Assembly: GCF_008274785.1 (NCBI RefSeq)
Contig: NZ_VTPU01000009.1
Coordinates: 62,001-126,000, forward strand
Direction of reading: 5' to 3'
DNA from: Halomonas eurihalina
GTDB lineage: Bacteria; Pseudomonadota; Gammaproteobacteria; Pseudomonadales; Halomonadaceae
Length of the DNA stretch: 64,000 nt
Shown: one piece after another, positions 26,352-37,875 of the stretch
Position numbering within the stretch: the first letter of the stretch is position 1
Layout of the letters: every line of letters starts with the position of its first letter
Program-made: the position numbers and the translations under genes
The notes under the pieces: generated by a model
Databases searched by the model: none
Seen by the model: only the letters and a program-made list of their open reading frames with translations
What the model was told of the DNA's origin: nothing

Positions 26352-27257
26352 ATGCCGCCATCCGCCTCTCGCCGCCCCGAAACGCTTGGAGACCTCGAGC
26401 GCCTGCTCGCCGACATCGACGATGGCGAAGGCTCGGTACGCCTGGGCAAGCGCTCGCGACACGTGCTGACGGCACTGGTCACCGCTCCCCAGCAGGCGGC
26501 AGTCTCCTCGATCAGCGATCTGGCCGAACGCCTGGGCGTCAGTCCCTCCACGCTATCCCGCCTGGCCCAACGCCTGGGATTCGAGGGGTTCACCGGCCTG
26601 CAGGCCGTCTTCCGACGCAACGTCACCGAAGGCAAGAGCTTCTACAGCGATCAGGTTTCCCGGCTGCTGGATGGTGAGGGCAACGACGATGGCCAGGCCC
26701 GGTTGTCCAGACTGGGACGCCAGGAATGCGCCAATATCGGCGACATGGTGGCAGGAGTCGATGGAGAGGTCTTCGTGCAGGCCGCCACAGCGCTGGTCGA
26801 GGCACGCCGCGTGAGAGTCCACGGCATGCGCCAGTTCGCTTCACTGGCTTCCTTCATGGCCTATGGTCTGGGCATGCTGCGCCCGGACGTGGCGCCGCTC
26901 GATGCCGCGCGTCATGGTGTCGCGGACGCCCTGGCCCAGCTCGACGAAGGCGACGTGCTGGTGGTGGCAAGCTGCTTTCCCTATACCCCAAGCGTGCTGG
27001 CCACCGCCGAGGTGGCGGCCCGCCAGGGCATTCGCCTCATCGCCCTGACGGACTCCACGAGCTCTCCCCTCGCCAAGGTGGCTCACTACACCCTTCCCGT
27101 GCCCAACCACAGCCTGTTCTTCAGCAACAGCATGTGCGCCTTCATGCTGCTGGCGGAGGGACTATTGAGCGAGGCAGCGAGCCAGCTGGGGGATGCCGGA
27201 CTCGCCGCACTAAAGCGGCGCGAGCGCTTGATCGGCGAGCTCGACGCCTCGCTGTGA
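26352..27257 (+). CDS. RpiR/MurR-family transcriptional regulator
   Basis: A 301-residue regulator with an N-terminal HTH_6 domain (SISDLAERLGVSPSTLSRLAQ, about residues 55-75) and a C-terminal SIS domain (about 130-270, with VVASCFPYTPSVLATAEV and LIALTDSTSSPLAKVAHY). SIS domains usually sense phosphosugars. It is divergently transcribed from the aminotransferase/CMD pair and probably controls it through the palindrome at 26224-26249. The effector is unknown. Confidence 0.9.
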   Translation: MPPSASRRPETLGDLERLLADIDDGEGSVRLGKRSRHVLTALVTAPQQAAVSSISDLAERLGVSPSTLSRLAQRLGFEGFTGLQAVFRRNVTEGKSFYSDQVSRLLDGEGNDDGQARLSRLGRQECANIGDMVAGVDGEVFVQAATALVEARRVRVHGMRQFASLASFMAYGLGMLRPDVAPLDAARHGVADALAQLDEGDVLVVASCFPYTPSVLATAEVAARQGIRLIALTDSTSSPLAKVAHYTLPVPNHSLFFSNSMCAFMLLAEGLLSEAASQLGDAGLAALKRRERLIGELDASL

Positions 27258-27290
27258 CGCCGCCCCGAATCGCTCCCAACGCTCGGAGCG

Positions 27291-28268
27291 TCAGGGCAAC
27301 AGGATGGTGGAGCCAGTGGTCTGGCGTCCGGCCAGCGCCTCCTGGGCCTTGCCTGCCTCGGCGAGCGGGAAACGCTGGGCGATGTCGATCTTCACCTCGC
27401 CGCCCTCCAGCATGGCGAACAGGTCGGCGCACATGCTTTCTAGACGCTCGCGCGTATCGGCATAGCCGTTGAGGCTCGGCCGCGTCACGTAGAGCGCCCC
27501 CTTCTGGTTGAGGATACCGATGTTGACGCCCTCGACCGGCCCCGAGGCGTTACCGAAGCTGACCATCAGGCCGCGCTTCTTCAAGCAGTCCAGCGAGGTC
27601 TCCCAGGTATCCTTGCCGACCGAGTCGTAGACCACGTCGCACATCTCGCCACCGGTCAGCTCGCGCACCCGCTCGACGACATCCTCGCGGGTATAGTCGA
27701 TGGTCGCCCAGGCCCCATTGTCCCTGGCCAGAGCCGCCTTCTCGGGCGAACTGACCGTGCCGATCAGCTTCACGCCAAGCGCCCGGGCCCACTGACAGGC
27801 GATCGAGCCCACGCCGCCGGCGGCCGCATGAAAGAGAATGGTCTCGCCGCCCTCGAGCCGGTAGGTCTGGCGCAGCAGATACTGCACGGTCAGCCCCTTG
27901 AGCATCGACGCCGCCGCGGTCTCGCAATCGACCCCGTCGGGAAGTACCACGACCTTGTCGGCCGGCACGACGTGTTGCTCGGCATAGGCGCCGAGAGGCC
28001 CCTGGGCATAGGCCACCCGGTCTCCCACCGCCAGGTGGTCGACGCCATCGCCCACGGCCTCGACGATCCCGGCCCCCTCGGTGCCCAGACCGGAGGGCAG
28101 GGAAGGCACAGGATAGAGACCAGTTCTAAAATAGATATCGATGAAGTTCAGGCCGACAGCCTGATGACGGATTCGTACTTCACCGGCTTGCGGTTCGACC
28201 GGAGAAGCATCGACGAACTCGAGCACCTCCGGGCCACCGGTACGGGAAAACTCGATACGCTTGGCCAT
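27291..28268 (-). CDS. qorA: NADPH:quinone oxidoreductase
   Basis: A 325-residue zinc-independent medium-chain oxidoreductase matching QorA in length and motifs: VGLNFIDIYFRTGLYP, GTEGAGIVEAVG and the cofactor loop AAAGGVGSIACQWA. It reduces quinones with NADPH, usually as protection from redox cycling. The ATG at 28268 follows TAAGGA. It stands alone between the RpiR regulator gene and azurin. Substrate preference cannot be read from the sequence. Confidence 0.92.
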   Translation of the reverse strand: MAKRIEFSRTGGPEVLEFVDASPVEPQAGEVRIRHQAVGLNFIDIYFRTGLYPVPSLPSGLGTEGAGIVEAVGDGVDHLAVGDRVAYAQGPLGAYAEQHVVPADKVVVLPDGVDCETAAASMLKGLTVQYLLRQTYRLEGGETILFHAAAGGVGSIACQWARALGVKLIGTVSSPEKAALARDNGAWATIDYTREDVVERVRELTGGEMCDVVYDSVGKDTWETSLDCLKKRGLMVSFGNASGPVEGVNIGILNQKGALYVTRPSLNGYADTRERLESMCADLFAMLEGGEVKIDIAQRFPLAEAGKAQEALAGRQTTGSTILLP

Positions 28269-28456
28269 GGGACGCAGTCCTTATGCCGCTAATGAACGGG
28301 ATGCCCAGTCAAGCGTTATGCTGGCAGCGGGTCAAGTCGAGCGTTGCTGGCATGAAGCCCGAAGTCGCTTGACAGATCCAATTGGCTACAAAAGAATGAG
28401 CGTTGTGTATACAGAAATATAACCTCATTGACGACACACCCAACAGGAGCGTCATC

Positions 28457-28924
28457 ATGAAAATCACCTGGATGTTGACCGCCGTCGGCCTCGCGGCCGC
28501 CCTGACCAGCGCCCCGACCTTTGCCGCCGACGACGAGGCCTGCAACCTGACCGTCGAGAGCAACGATCAGATGCAGTTCGATACCGACTCGATGAGCGTC
28601 CCCGCCAGTTGCGAGACGGTCACGCTGACCCTGGAGCACACCGGCTCGATGCAGGCCAACGTGATGGGCCACAACTGGGTGCTTTCCTCCACCGAGGATG
28701 CCCAGGCCCTGTCCCAGGAAGGCATGAAGGCCGGGCTGGAAAGCGACTACCTGCCGGCCGACGACGACCGTGTCATCGCCGCGACCGAGGTCATCGGCGG
28801 TGGTGAAAGCACCAGCATCGAGTTTTCCACCGAAGACCTGGCAGGCCGCGACCTGACCTTCTTCTGCTCCTTCCCCGGCCACTTCGCTTCCATGCAGGGG
28901 ACCTTCACCGTCACCGAGGAGTAA
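28457..28924 (+). CDS. azu: Azurin
   Basis: A 155-residue blue copper protein with a signal peptide (residues 1-23, ending FAADD) for periplasmic export. The copper ligands are visible: G71-H72 (MGHNW), C137 (FFCSFPGH), H142 and axial M146 (HFASM). C29 and C52 match the conserved disulfide. It shuttles electrons in the periplasm, often to denitrification or peroxide-reducing enzymes. AGGAG precedes the ATG at 28457. It is monocistronic, with a terminator just after the stop. Confidence 0.95.
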   Translation: MKITWMLTAVGLAAALTSAPTFAADDEACNLTVESNDQMQFDTDSMSVPASCETVTLTLEHTGSMQANVMGHNWVLSSTEDAQALSQEGMKAGLESDYLPADDDRVIAATEVIGGGESTSIEFSTEDLAGRDLTFFCSFPGHFASMQGTFTVTEE

Positions 28925-28949
28925 CTTCCCTTTCGTGAAGGTAGACCGC

Positions 28950-28972
28950 GATGCCCGGCTAGTCCGGGCATC
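28950..28972 (+). terminator. Rho-independent terminator of azurin
   Basis: Perfect 9-base arms GATGCCCGG and CCGGGCATC with a 5-base loop, followed by TCTTGGTT. Confidence 0.75.
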
Positions 28973-28991
28973 TCTTGGTTCGGCCTGTCCA

Positions 28992-29564
28992 TCATAGAGA
29001 AGTGGGAAACGACTCCAGCCCACGAATGAAGCGACGCTTGTAGTCCTCGAAGGCGTCCCGGTCGCGCTTGAAGGATTGTGCCACCGCGTTTTCGTCCACC
29101 GTCAGCGTGCGCGGCAGGTCGTCGAGTCCCGAGGCGGGATGCTTGGGGCTGAGCCCGATGTGCACGCCGCTCTTGCCATCGAACCAGCGCTTGATACCGG
29201 CGGCCTCGAAGCGCTGCCGTTGCGCCTCGTTCGCGGCATCCACACGCAGGGGCGCACGCAAGGCCAGTTCGGATACCAGGCGCCCTGCCGGGTCGGTCGT
29301 TCCGTCCTCGGTCAGCGAGACGAGCTGCATGACATTCATGCCTTCCCCGGCCTCGTCCAGCGCCAGCAGCGCCAACGCCACCGGCTGCGCAGCGTCATCG
29401 ACCAGCGCCAGCACCCGGGCCGCTTCCTGCTTGATCAGAACCCCCAGCACACCGGCAAAGGTCGCCAGCGGCGCGATACCGGCCTGATGGCCATAGACCT
29501 CGGCGCACAGCCGTGCCAGGCACGCCTCACGCTGGGCCTCGTTCTTGACATGCACCACTCTCAT
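28992..29564 (-). CDS. Conserved hypothetical protein, possibly GNAT-like
   Basis: A 190-residue cytoplasmic protein starting MRVVHVKNEAQREAC. The start at 29564 has AGGAAG upstream; a longer frame runs through a 7-base tandem repeat and is certainly not coding there. Segments such as VLALVDDAAQPVALALLALD and MNVMQLVSLTEDG look like the central strands of an N-acetyltransferase fold, but the acetyl-CoA loop is not recognisable. It is divergent from ugpB, with the tandem repeat in the shared upstream region. Function unknown. Confidence 0.7.
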   Translation of the reverse strand: MRVVHVKNEAQREACLARLCAEVYGHQAGIAPLATFAGVLGVLIKQEAARVLALVDDAAQPVALALLALDEAGEGMNVMQLVSLTEDGTTDPAGRLVSELALRAPLRVDAANEAQRQRFEAAGIKRWFDGKSGVHIGLSPKHPASGLDDLPRTLTVDENAVAQSFKRDRDAFEDYKRRFIRGLESFPTSL

Positions 29565-29635
29565 CGAATCTTCCTCGTCCATCACGCCTCGATACAAGTC
29601 GCGCAGCCTACCATATTCACCCGCCACGCTCCCCC

Positions 29636-29710
<75 letters not shown>

Positions 29711-29743
29711 CGCAGCATGGCGACCCTCGACAGCGTGATCTAG

Positions 29744-29761
29744 CTTTCATGGAGTTGTCAT
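29744..29761 (+). promoter_or_regulatory. Candidate Pho box upstream of ugpB
   Basis: CTTTCAT-GGAG-TTGTCAT is two mismatches from the CTGTCAT-N4-CTGTCAT PhoB consensus. It lies 92 bases before the ugpB start. The ugp operon is PhoB-controlled in Escherichia coli. Confidence 0.6.
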
Positions 29762-29853
29762 CGTCATGACCTAATGTGCCAAGGCCCGATTGCCCAGGCC
29801 ATCGCAGGCTCGGGCTTCTTCGAGACAAGACTCGACCCGACAAGGAGACACCG

Positions 29854-31170
29854 ATGTCGCGTATCCACGCTGGAGCACTGACCCTGGGAATGGCCGCCGC
29901 CGGCCTGTCACTTTCCGCTCAGGGCGCTACCGAGATCGCCTGGTGGCACGCCATGGGCGGCGAGCTGGGCAACAAGGTTGACGAGATCGCCGCCAACTTC
30001 AACGAGTCCCAGGACGATTACGTCGTAAAGCCCTCGTTCCGTGGCAACTACTCCGAAACCATGACCAGCGCCATCGCCGCCTTCCGTGCCAATGAGGCAC
30101 CGGCCATCGTACAGATCTACGAGGTCGGCACCGCCACCATGATGAATGCCGAGGGGGCGATCGTGCCGGTGCACGAACTGATGGCCGACTCGGGCCTCGA
30201 CTTCGACCCGGATGCCTTCCTGCCTGCCGTGACCGGCTACTACACCACCGGCGATGGCCAGATGCTGTCCATGCCCTTCAACTCCTCGACGCCGGTGGTC
30301 TACGTCAATCGCGACATCCTCGCCGAGGCCGGTGTGGATGAAGTCCCGGCCACCTGGGAAGGTCTCGGCGAAACCCTCGGCCAAATCGTCGACTCCGGCG
30401 CCGCCGAATGCGGCATGACCACCACTTGGCCCTCCTGGATCCAGCTCGAGAACTTTTCCGCACGCCATGACCTGCCCTTCGCCACTGAAGAGAACGGCTT
30501 CGGCGGCCTGGACGCCCGTCTGACCATCAATGAGACCGCCGCCGTCGACCACATCCAGCGCCTGACCGACTGGCAGCAGAACGGCCGCTTCGATTACGGC
30601 GGTCGCTTCGACGAGGCCGCACCAGCCTTCTACACCGGCCGATGCGCCATGCTGATGGCTTCTTCCGCTTCTCTGGCGGGCGTGCGCGCCAACGCCGAGG
30701 ATTTCGAATTCTCCGTGGCACCGCTGCCCTATTCGAGCGAGCTGATCGACACGCCGCAGAACAGCATCATCGGCGGCGCCTCGCTGTGGGCCCTGGCAGG
30801 ACAGGACGATGAGGTCTACCAAGGCATCGCCGAATTCTTCGACTACCTCTCCTCCGCCGAGGTCCAGGCCGACTGGCACCAGTTCTCCGGCTACCTGCCG
30901 ATCACCGAGGCCGCCTATGAACTCGGCCAGGAACAAGGCTTCTACGAAGACAATCCCGGCAGTGCCGTGGCCATCGAGCAGATGACCGGCGTCACGCCAA
31001 CGGCCAACTCCAAGGGGCTGCGTCTGGGCAACATGCCGCAGATCCGTAACGTGATCGAGGAGCAGCTGGAGAAGATCTTCAATGGTGACATCGGCGTCCA
31101 GGAAGGCATGGACGAGGCCGTGAGCCGCAGCAACGAGCTGCTGGAACGCTTCCAGCAAGCCAACGGCTGA
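29854..31170 (+). CDS. ugpB: Glycerol-3-phosphate ABC transporter substrate-binding protein
   Basis: A 438-residue periplasmic protein with a signal peptide (MSRIHAGALTLGMAAAGLSL, ending near SAQG-A). It matches UgpB in length and motifs, including EIAWWHAMGGELGNKVDEIA near the mature N-terminus, GNYSETMTSAIAAFR and PFNSSTPVVYVNRD. It captures sn-glycerol-3-phosphate and glycerophosphodiesters. The ATG at 29854 follows AAGGAGA. A hairpin separates it from ugpA, probably giving the binding protein higher expression. Confidence 0.93.
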   Translation: MSRIHAGALTLGMAAAGLSLSAQGATEIAWWHAMGGELGNKVDEIAANFNESQDDYVVKPSFRGNYSETMTSAIAAFRANEAPAIVQIYEVGTATMMNAEGAIVPVHELMADSGLDFDPDAFLPAVTGYYTTGDGQMLSMPFNSSTPVVYVNRDILAEAGVDEVPATWEGLGETLGQIVDSGAAECGMTTTWPSWIQLENFSARHDLPFATEENGFGGLDARLTINETAAVDHIQRLTDWQQNGRFDYGGRFDEAAPAFYTGRCAMLMASSASLAGVRANAEDFEFSVAPLPYSSELIDTPQNSIIGGASLWALAGQDDEVYQGIAEFFDYLSSAEVQADWHQFSGYLPITEAAYELGQEQGFYEDNPGSAVAIEQMTGVTPTANSKGLRLGNMPQIRNVIEEQLEKIFNGDIGVQEGMDEAVSRSNELLERFQQANG

Positions 31171-31186
31171 AGCAAGCGCACCTTCG

Positions 31187-31208
31187 CCGGAACGCCCGAG
31201 CGTTCCGG
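31187..31208 (+). terminator. Attenuating hairpin between ugpB and ugpA
   Basis: Perfect 9-base arms CCGGAACGC and GCGTTCCGG with a 4-base loop, followed by CCCTTTCTTG. It probably ends part of the transcription after ugpB. Confidence 0.7.
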
Positions 31209-31231
31209 CCCTTTCTTGATAGCCACGACGG

Positions 31232-32113
31232 ATGACCATGGCGACTTTCCAACGTCACCGCCTCACGCCCTGGATACTGCTGGCCCCACAGTTGGCCATC
31301 GTCGCAGTCTTTTTCTTCTGGCCGGCCGCCCAGGCCGTGCTCCAGGCCTTCTATGTCGAAGATCCCTTCGGCCTCGGCCGCACCTTCGTCGCCTTCGAGA
31401 ACTTCACTCGCGTGCTGGCCTCGGCGGAGTATTACCGGGCGCTCGGTATCACCGTCGCCTTCAGCATCGGCGTGGCGCTCGGCGCCATGGCGCTCGCGCT
31501 GTTGCTGGCGGTGCTCGCCGACCGCGTGATCAAGGGTGCCCACGCCTACAAGACGCTGTTGATCTGGCCCTATGCCGTGGCACCGGCAGTGGCCGGCGTG
31601 TTGTGGATGTTCATGCTCGCCCCCGAGCTCGGCCTGGTCAGCGCCTGGCTCGGCGCGCTCGGTATCGACTGGAATCACCAGCTCAATGGCGGCCAGGCCA
31701 TGGCCCTGGTGGTGATGGCCTCGGTCTGGAAGCAGATGAGCTACAACTTCGTGTTCTTCCTGGCCGGGTTGCAGGCCATTCCGAGGAGCTTGCTGGAGGC
31801 GGCGGCCATCGACGGCGCCGGCCCCTGGCGACGCTTCTGGACCATCACCTTTCCCCTGCTGTCGCCGACCAGCTTCTTCCTGCTGGTGATGAACAGCGTC
31901 TACGCCTTCTTCGAGACCTTCGGCACCATCGACGCCACCACCGCCGGCGGCCCTGGCGGCGCCACGCGAACGCTGGTCTACAAGGTCTTCGAGGATGGCT
32001 TCGTCGGCTACGACCTGGGCTCCAGCGCGGCCCAGTCGGTACTGCTGATGCTGCTGGTGGGGCTGCTGACCCTGCTGCAGTTCCGCTATCTCGAACGCAA
32101 GGTACAGTACTGA
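31232..32113 (+). CDS. ugpA: Glycerol-3-phosphate ABC transporter permease
   Basis: A 293-residue inner-membrane permease with six predicted helices and the EAA loop ([22 protein letters not shown]), through which it contacts the ATPase. It is the MalF-like partner of UgpE. The start is taken at 31232 ([10 protein letters not shown]); a second ATG at 31238 is equally possible, as no clear ribosome binding site is seen. It is 18 bases before ugpE. Confidence 0.92.
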   Translation: MTMATFQRHRLTPWILLAPQLAIVAVFFFWPAAQAVLQAFYVEDPFGLGRTFVAFENFTRVLASAEYYRALGITVAFSIGVALGAMALALLLAVLADRVIKGAHAYKTLLIWPYAVAPAVAGVLWMFMLAPELGLVSAWLGALGIDWNHQLNGGQAMALVVMASVWKQMSYNFVFFLAGLQAIPRSLLEAAAIDGAGPWRRFWTITFPLLSPTSFFLLVMNSVYAFFETFGTIDATTAGGPGGATRTLVYKVFEDGFVGYDLGSSAAQSVLLMLLVGLLTLLQFRYLERKVQY

Positions 32114-32131
32114 CCCTGGAGAACATCGACG

Positions 32132-32977
32132 ATGCGCTACCGCCGCCCCGGCCTCGACATCGCCAGCCATGCCGTGCTGATCCTGGCCCTGCTCGCCTTC
32201 TGCCTGCCGGTGTGGTTGGCCTTCACCGCCGCCACCCACGACCAGGCCTCGCTGTACACCAGTACCGCACCACTATGGTTCGGCGATCAGGGCCTCGGCA
32301 ACTTCCGTAGCGTGCTCAGCGAACCGGTGGCCCGACTCGGCACCGACGTGACCCGGCTGCTGCTCAACTCCACGGTCATGGCGCTGGGCATCGCCTGCGG
32401 CAAGATTATCATCGCCATCCTCGCCGCCTACGCCATCGTCTTCTTCCGCTTTCCGCTGCGTCGGCTGTGCTTCTGGTTGATCTTCATCACCCTGATGCTG
32501 CCGGTGGAGGTGCGCATCATGCCCACCTACAAGATTGCGGCCGACCTCAACCTGCTGAATTCCTATGCCGGGCTGATCCTGCCGCTGATCGCCAGCGCCA
32601 CCGCCACCTTCCTGTTCCGCCAGTTCTACCTCACCGTGCCGCCGGAGCTGCTCGAGGCAGCGCGGGTCGACGGCGCCGGGCCCTGGCGCTTTCTCAAGGA
32701 CATCCTGCTGCCGCTGTCGAAGACCAACATCGCCGCGCTGTTCGTGATCATGTTCCTCTACGGTTGGAACCAGTATCTCTGGCCGCTGCTGATCACCACC
32801 GAGTCGGATTACATGACGATCGTGGTCAGCCTCAAGCGCCTGCTTTCCTCGGCCGACAACCTGGTGCCCTGGCAAGCCGTCATGGCCACCGCCCTGCTGG
32901 CCATGCTGCCGCCGGTCGCGGTGATCGTGCTGATGCAGCGCTACTTTGTTAAAGGGCTGGTCGACGCCGAGAAATGA
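32132..32977 (+). CDS. ugpE: Glycerol-3-phosphate ABC transporter permease
   Basis: A 281-residue inner-membrane permease, the MalG-like partner of UgpA. The EAA loop [20 protein letters not shown] and the conserved C-terminal helix are present. GGAGA lies upstream of the ATG. The gene ends 28 bases before ugpC. Confidence 0.93.
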   Translation: MRYRRPGLDIASHAVLILALLAFCLPVWLAFTAATHDQASLYTSTAPLWFGDQGLGNFRSVLSEPVARLGTDVTRLLLNSTVMALGIACGKIIIAILAAYAIVFFRFPLRRLCFWLIFITLMLPVEVRIMPTYKIAADLNLLNSYAGLILPLIASATATFLFRQFYLTVPPELLEAARVDGAGPWRFLKDILLPLSKTNIAALFVIMFLYGWNQYLWPLLITTESDYMTIVVSLKRLLSSADNLVPWQAVMATALLAMLPPVAVIVLMQRYFVKGLVDAEK

Positions 32978-33005
32978 CCGCTTCACTGAATGGATTGAAT
33001 CTCCC

Positions 33006-34121
<1,116 letters not shown>

Positions 34122-34796
34122 TCGCTCATCGTGGCCTTTCCGCCCGAGCGCCGGAAAACACCCTGGCCGCCGTTCGAGCCGCCCACGAAGCCGGCTGCCG
34201 ATGGGTCGAACTGGACGTGCAACTGCTCGGCGACGGCACCCCGGTGATCTGGCATGACCGGGATGTCAGTCGCTGCAGCAACGGGCGCGGCCGACTGGTC
34301 GACCTGGACATCGCCCAGGCCGGGCAACTCGACGCCGGTAGCTGGTTCGCCGCTGAGTTCGCCGGCGAGCCCATGGCCACCCTGGAAAGCATGCTGACGC
34401 TGATCGACGAACTGGCAATGGGCCTCAACCTGGAACTCAAGGTTAACCGTGGCCGCGACCCCGAGGCCCTGGTCGAGTGCGTCCTGCCGCCTCTGCTCGA
34501 GGCCCTGCCCGCCGAGCGCCTGATCGTCTCATCCTTCGATGCCACTGCCCTGACACAGGCACGACGCCAGGCACCGGCCGGGCGTCTTCCCTTGGGGGCG
34601 CTGTTCGAACGGATTCCCCGCGACTGGGCCGCCCGCTGTGCCGCCATCGATGCCTACAGCGTGCACGCCGACTGGCGCCGCCTGCGCGCGCCTCGCGCCC
34701 ATGACATCGTCCAGTCCGGCCATGCGCTGCTGTGTTACACGGCCAACGACCCGGCAGCCTTCACCACGCGCTGGGAGTGGGGTGTGCATGGCGTGA

Positions 34797-35621
34797 TCAG
34801 TGACGATCCTTCGCGTTTTGCGGTGCATCCCCCCAGATCAGGCGACGGTAGTCGAAGTGCGCGTCCAGGGTCGGCTTGATGACCTGGAAGTAAGGCGACA
34901 CATCGAAGTCACGCGGCACGAAGTGGGAGAAGTGCCTGGGATAGAGCACCTCGATCTCGCAGCCCCAGCAACCGGGATCCAGCGACTGGGCCGGCGCGAC
35001 TCGCGGCAGGATCGGATAGCGAATCGACTGGAAGGCCTGGGCGATCAGGGTGGAACAGATCGCCCGGGTCGGATCGCCGCTGCCGAAGGCCAGCATACGG
35101 CGCCGCCAGTGCATCGGCACCGGCGGCTCCGGCAGCAGATAGCGCGCCAGGTCGACGATGTTGCGCATGTCGTAGCGGTACCCCAGGCGCCGGCCTGCGT
35201 AATCGATCACCGCACGACGTTCCTCGTCATTCAACCCCACCGGACGGCAGATGCGGCAGTGCAGCCCGGCGAAGTCATTCAGGCCGACACGGCGCACCCC
35301 TGCGCGGATATCGACCTCGATCAGCCCATGCTCGCCACCACCTGCCTCGGCATAGGCCTTGCCCACATAGAGGGCGGCATGGGACCAGGTCGATTGCGTC
35401 AGGTACTTGATCGCCGTGCTGATCCGAGTATGGCCCTCGACCAGCAGGACATCGCCGGGCGCGATACTCGCCGCCAATTGCTCGAGGTTGGCGGGGGTCA
35501 GCGACCGTGCACCCGGTATGGGCTTGCTCAAATAGCGGCCCAGGCACTCGCCGAGTCGTTCCAGCATCCGACCTAACCCCATTGCGCAAGACTTCCCCCT
35601 CACCATAGCCGAGCCGACCAA
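34797..35621 (-). CDS. YiiX/YebB-like permuted NlpC/P60 family protein
   Basis: A 274-residue protein of the DUF830/YiiX group, permuted papain-like hydrolases. The catalytic histidine motif WSHAALYVG and the cysteine motif TRAICSTLIAQAFQS are present, with GYRYDMRNIVDLARYLLP between. Family members act on lipids, peptides or amides; the substrate here is unknown. The N-terminus is short and mostly basic with no strong signal peptide. The gene follows cobQ by 30 bases and may simply be carried on the cobalamin transcript. It overlaps ugpQ convergently. Confidence 0.78.
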   Translation of the reverse strand: MVGSAMVRGKSCAMGLGRMLERLGECLGRYLSKPIPGARSLTPANLEQLAASIAPGDVLLVEGHTRISTAIKYLTQSTWSHAALYVGKAYAEAGGGEHGLIEVDIRAGVRRVGLNDFAGLHCRICRPVGLNDEERRAVIDYAGRRLGYRYDMRNIVDLARYLLPEPPVPMHWRRRMLAFGSGDPTRAICSTLIAQAFQSIRYPILPRVAPAQSLDPGCWGCEIEVLYPRHFSHFVPRDFDVSPYFQVIKPTLDAHFDYRRLIWGDAPQNAKDRH

Positions 35622-35651
35622 CGCCGGCTTCCATCGCCGCTCGATCCTCTG

Positions 35652-37103
35652 TCACGCATCCAGCAGCCCGAGAATGGCAGCCATATCTAGATGCTGCTCG
35701 AGGGCATCCGCCAACCGGTCGAGCTGGCGCTCGCGATGGGCGGCCAGGTCCACGGCGACGCCCTCGCCCTCCAGTCCCAGCATCGCCAGCAGCGCGGCGG
35801 CTGCCGGCGCCTCGTCGAACAGCCCGTGCAGGTAGGTGCCGAGCACCTGGCCATCGTCGCTGATCGCACCATCCGGCCCGTCGTCGAGGTCGATCAGCGG
35901 CCGCGCCAGCGCCGGTCCCTCACTGACGCCATTGTGAATCTCGTAGCCGGACACTGCGATCTTCCCGCCGGTCAATGTTCCCCGCACGTTGCGCAACTGT
36001 TTGTCGGCCACCATGCGGGTGCGCATCGGCAGCAGGCCGAGCCCCGGCGTCGTGCCGGCCTCCCCCTCGACGCCCTGCGGATCCTCGATCGCCTCACCAA
36101 GCATCTGGAAACCGCCGCAGATGCCCAGCACCCGGCCGCCGTAGCGCAGATGGCGCTGAATCGCCGTCTGCCATCCTTCACGGCGCAACCAGGCCAGGTC
36201 GCTGACGGTGCTCTTGCTGCCGGGCAGCAGGATGACGTCGGCAGGTGGAATGGCCTGCCCCGGCCCCACCAGAGTCAACTCGACTCGCGGATGCAGGCGC
36301 AGCGCGTCCAGGTCAGTATGATTGCTGATTCGCGGCAACGCCGGCACCACCACCTTCACCCCCGGAGCCTCGGCGGCGCTCTCGGTGAGTCCCAGACCAT
36401 CCTCGGCGTCCAGCAGCAGTCCGTTCAGATGAGGCAACACGCCGAATACCGGCTTGCCGGTGTGGCCGGTGAGCCACTCCAGTCCCGGCTCGAGCAGCGC
36501 GAGATCGCCGCGAAAACGATTGATGACAAAGCCCCGGGTCCGAGCCCGCTCGCTGTCGCTGAGCAGCTCGAGCGTACCCACCAGTTGGGCGAAGACTCCG
36601 CCCCGATCGATATCGGCGGCCAGCAGTACCGGACAATCGACGGCCTCGGCGAAGCCCATGTTGGCGATATCGTTCTGGCGCAGATTGATCTCGGCGGGAC
36701 TCCCCGCCCCCTCGACGATCACCGCATCGAAACGGCCCGAAAGACGCTCCCAGGCAGCCAGCACTGTTTCCCGGGCCTGGCGCTTGAAGGCGTGATAATC
36801 CAGGGCATCCATATGCCCATGGACACGACCGTCGAGAATCACCTGAGCGCCGCGATCGGTCTCGGGCTTGAGCAGCACGGGGTTCATATCGCAATGCGGC
36901 GCCAGGCCACAGGCCAGCGCCTGCAGGGCCGTGGAACGCCCTATCTCGCCGCCGTCGGGTGTCACCGCGCTGTTGAGCGCCATGTTCTGCGGCTTGAAAG
37001 GCGCCACCGAGACACCGCGCCGGGCCAGGGCGCGACACAGCCCGGCGACGATGGTGCTCTTGCCGGCATCCGAGGTAGTGCCCTGGATCATCAGTCCGCT
37101 CAT
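35652..37103 (-). CDS. cobQ: Adenosylcobyric acid synthase
   Basis: A 483-residue glutamine-dependent amidase that amidates four side chains (b, d, e, g) of adenosylcobyrinic acid a,c-diamide. The N-terminal ATPase half opens with [20 protein letters not shown], a DTBS-like P-loop, and the C-terminal half is a glutamine amidotransferase with the nucleophile in [13 protein letters not shown] and a catalytic histidine in [10 protein letters not shown]. The start at 37103 overlaps the bluB stop by 4 bases (ATGA). Confidence 0.96.
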   Translation of the reverse strand: MSGLMIQGTTSDAGKSTIVAGLCRALARRGVSVAPFKPQNMALNSAVTPDGGEIGRSTALQALACGLAPHCDMNPVLLKPETDRGAQVILDGRVHGHMDALDYHAFKRQARETVLAAWERLSGRFDAVIVEGAGSPAEINLRQNDIANMGFAEAVDCPVLLAADIDRGGVFAQLVGTLELLSDSERARTRGFVINRFRGDLALLEPGLEWLTGHTGKPVFGVLPHLNGLLLDAEDGLGLTESAAEAPGVKVVVPALPRISNHTDLDALRLHPRVELTLVGPGQAIPPADVILLPGSKSTVSDLAWLRREGWQTAIQRHLRYGGRVLGICGGFQMLGEAIEDPQGVEGEAGTTPGLGLLPMRTRMVADKQLRNVRGTLTGGKIAVSGYEIHNGVSEGPALARPLIDLDDGPDGAISDDGQVLGTYLHGLFDEAPAAAALLAMLGLEGEGVAVDLAAHRERQLDRLADALEQHLDMAAILGLLDA

Positions 37104-37825
37104 CGCGTGGTCTCCCGGGTCGCGAGCGCTTCGAGCAGCGTCGGCGCGTCCAGCGCCTCGCCCCAGCCATTGCCGTGCACCCGCTCGGCGAGCGGCAGGC
37201 GCTGTCGCCAGCCGGCCAGGGCCAGCTCGGGCTGGTCGTGGAAGTCGTCCACATAGCCCAGGCACAGGTAGGCGAGCGGGTAGACATTCTCCGGCAAGCC
37301 CAGTACCTCGGTCAGTTCATTCTGATCGAGGATACTGACCCAGCCCACGCCGATGCCCTCGGCCCGGGCCGCCAGCCACAGGTTCTGGACCGCCAGGCAG
37401 GTGCTGAACAGGTCCGTTTCGATGATGCTCTGGCGCCCCAGCACGTGCTCGCCGCCGCGGCTGCGGTCGCAGGTGATGCACAGGTTGAGCGGACTCTCGA
37501 GGATGCCTTCCAGCTTGAGACGCCGATACAGCGCGCCACGCTCGCCGGTATGTGCCTCGGCGGCCTTGGCGTTCTCGCGTTCGAAGATGGCGTGCACGCG
37601 CTCGCGCACCGCGCGGTCGTCGATCAGCAGGAAGTCCCAAGGCTGCATGAAACCCACCGAGGGCGCGTGGTGGGCGGCCTCGAGCAGGCGTGCCAGCACC
37701 TCCGGCGGGATCGGCTCAGGGCGGAACTGGGCGCGCACGTCGCGGCGCTCGAAGATGGCCCGGTAGAGGCCCTCGCGCTGCGCCTCGGGGAAGGCATGAT
37801 CGGGTCGCCCGTTCGGTTCTGCCAT
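37100..37825 (-). CDS. bluB: 5,6-dimethylbenzimidazole synthase
   Basis: A 241-residue flavin-destructase that makes the lower ligand of cobalamin, 5,6-dimethylbenzimidazole, from FMN and oxygen. The motifs [31 protein letters not shown] and [12 protein letters not shown] are typical of BluB within the nitroreductase fold. CAGGAG lies upstream of the ATG at 37825. The longer upstream frame reads through a dispersed repeat and is not coding. Its presence with cobG and cobF indicates aerobic B12 synthesis with a DMB lower ligand. Confidence 0.95.
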   Translation of the reverse strand: MAEPNGRPDHAFPEAQREGLYRAIFERRDVRAQFRPEPIPPEVLARLLEAAHHAPSVGFMQPWDFLLIDDRAVRERVHAIFERENAKAAEAHTGERGALYRRLKLEGILESPLNLCITCDRSRGGEHVLGRQSIIETDLFSTCLAVQNLWLAARAEGIGVGWVSILDQNELTEVLGLPENVYPLAYLCLGYVDDFHDQPELALAGWRQRLPLAERVHGNGWGEALDAPTLLEALATRETTR

Positions 37826-37875
37826 GCGGCGGTCTCCTGGAAATCTCGATGGTGATCGTGTCTTGGGCTCAACAA

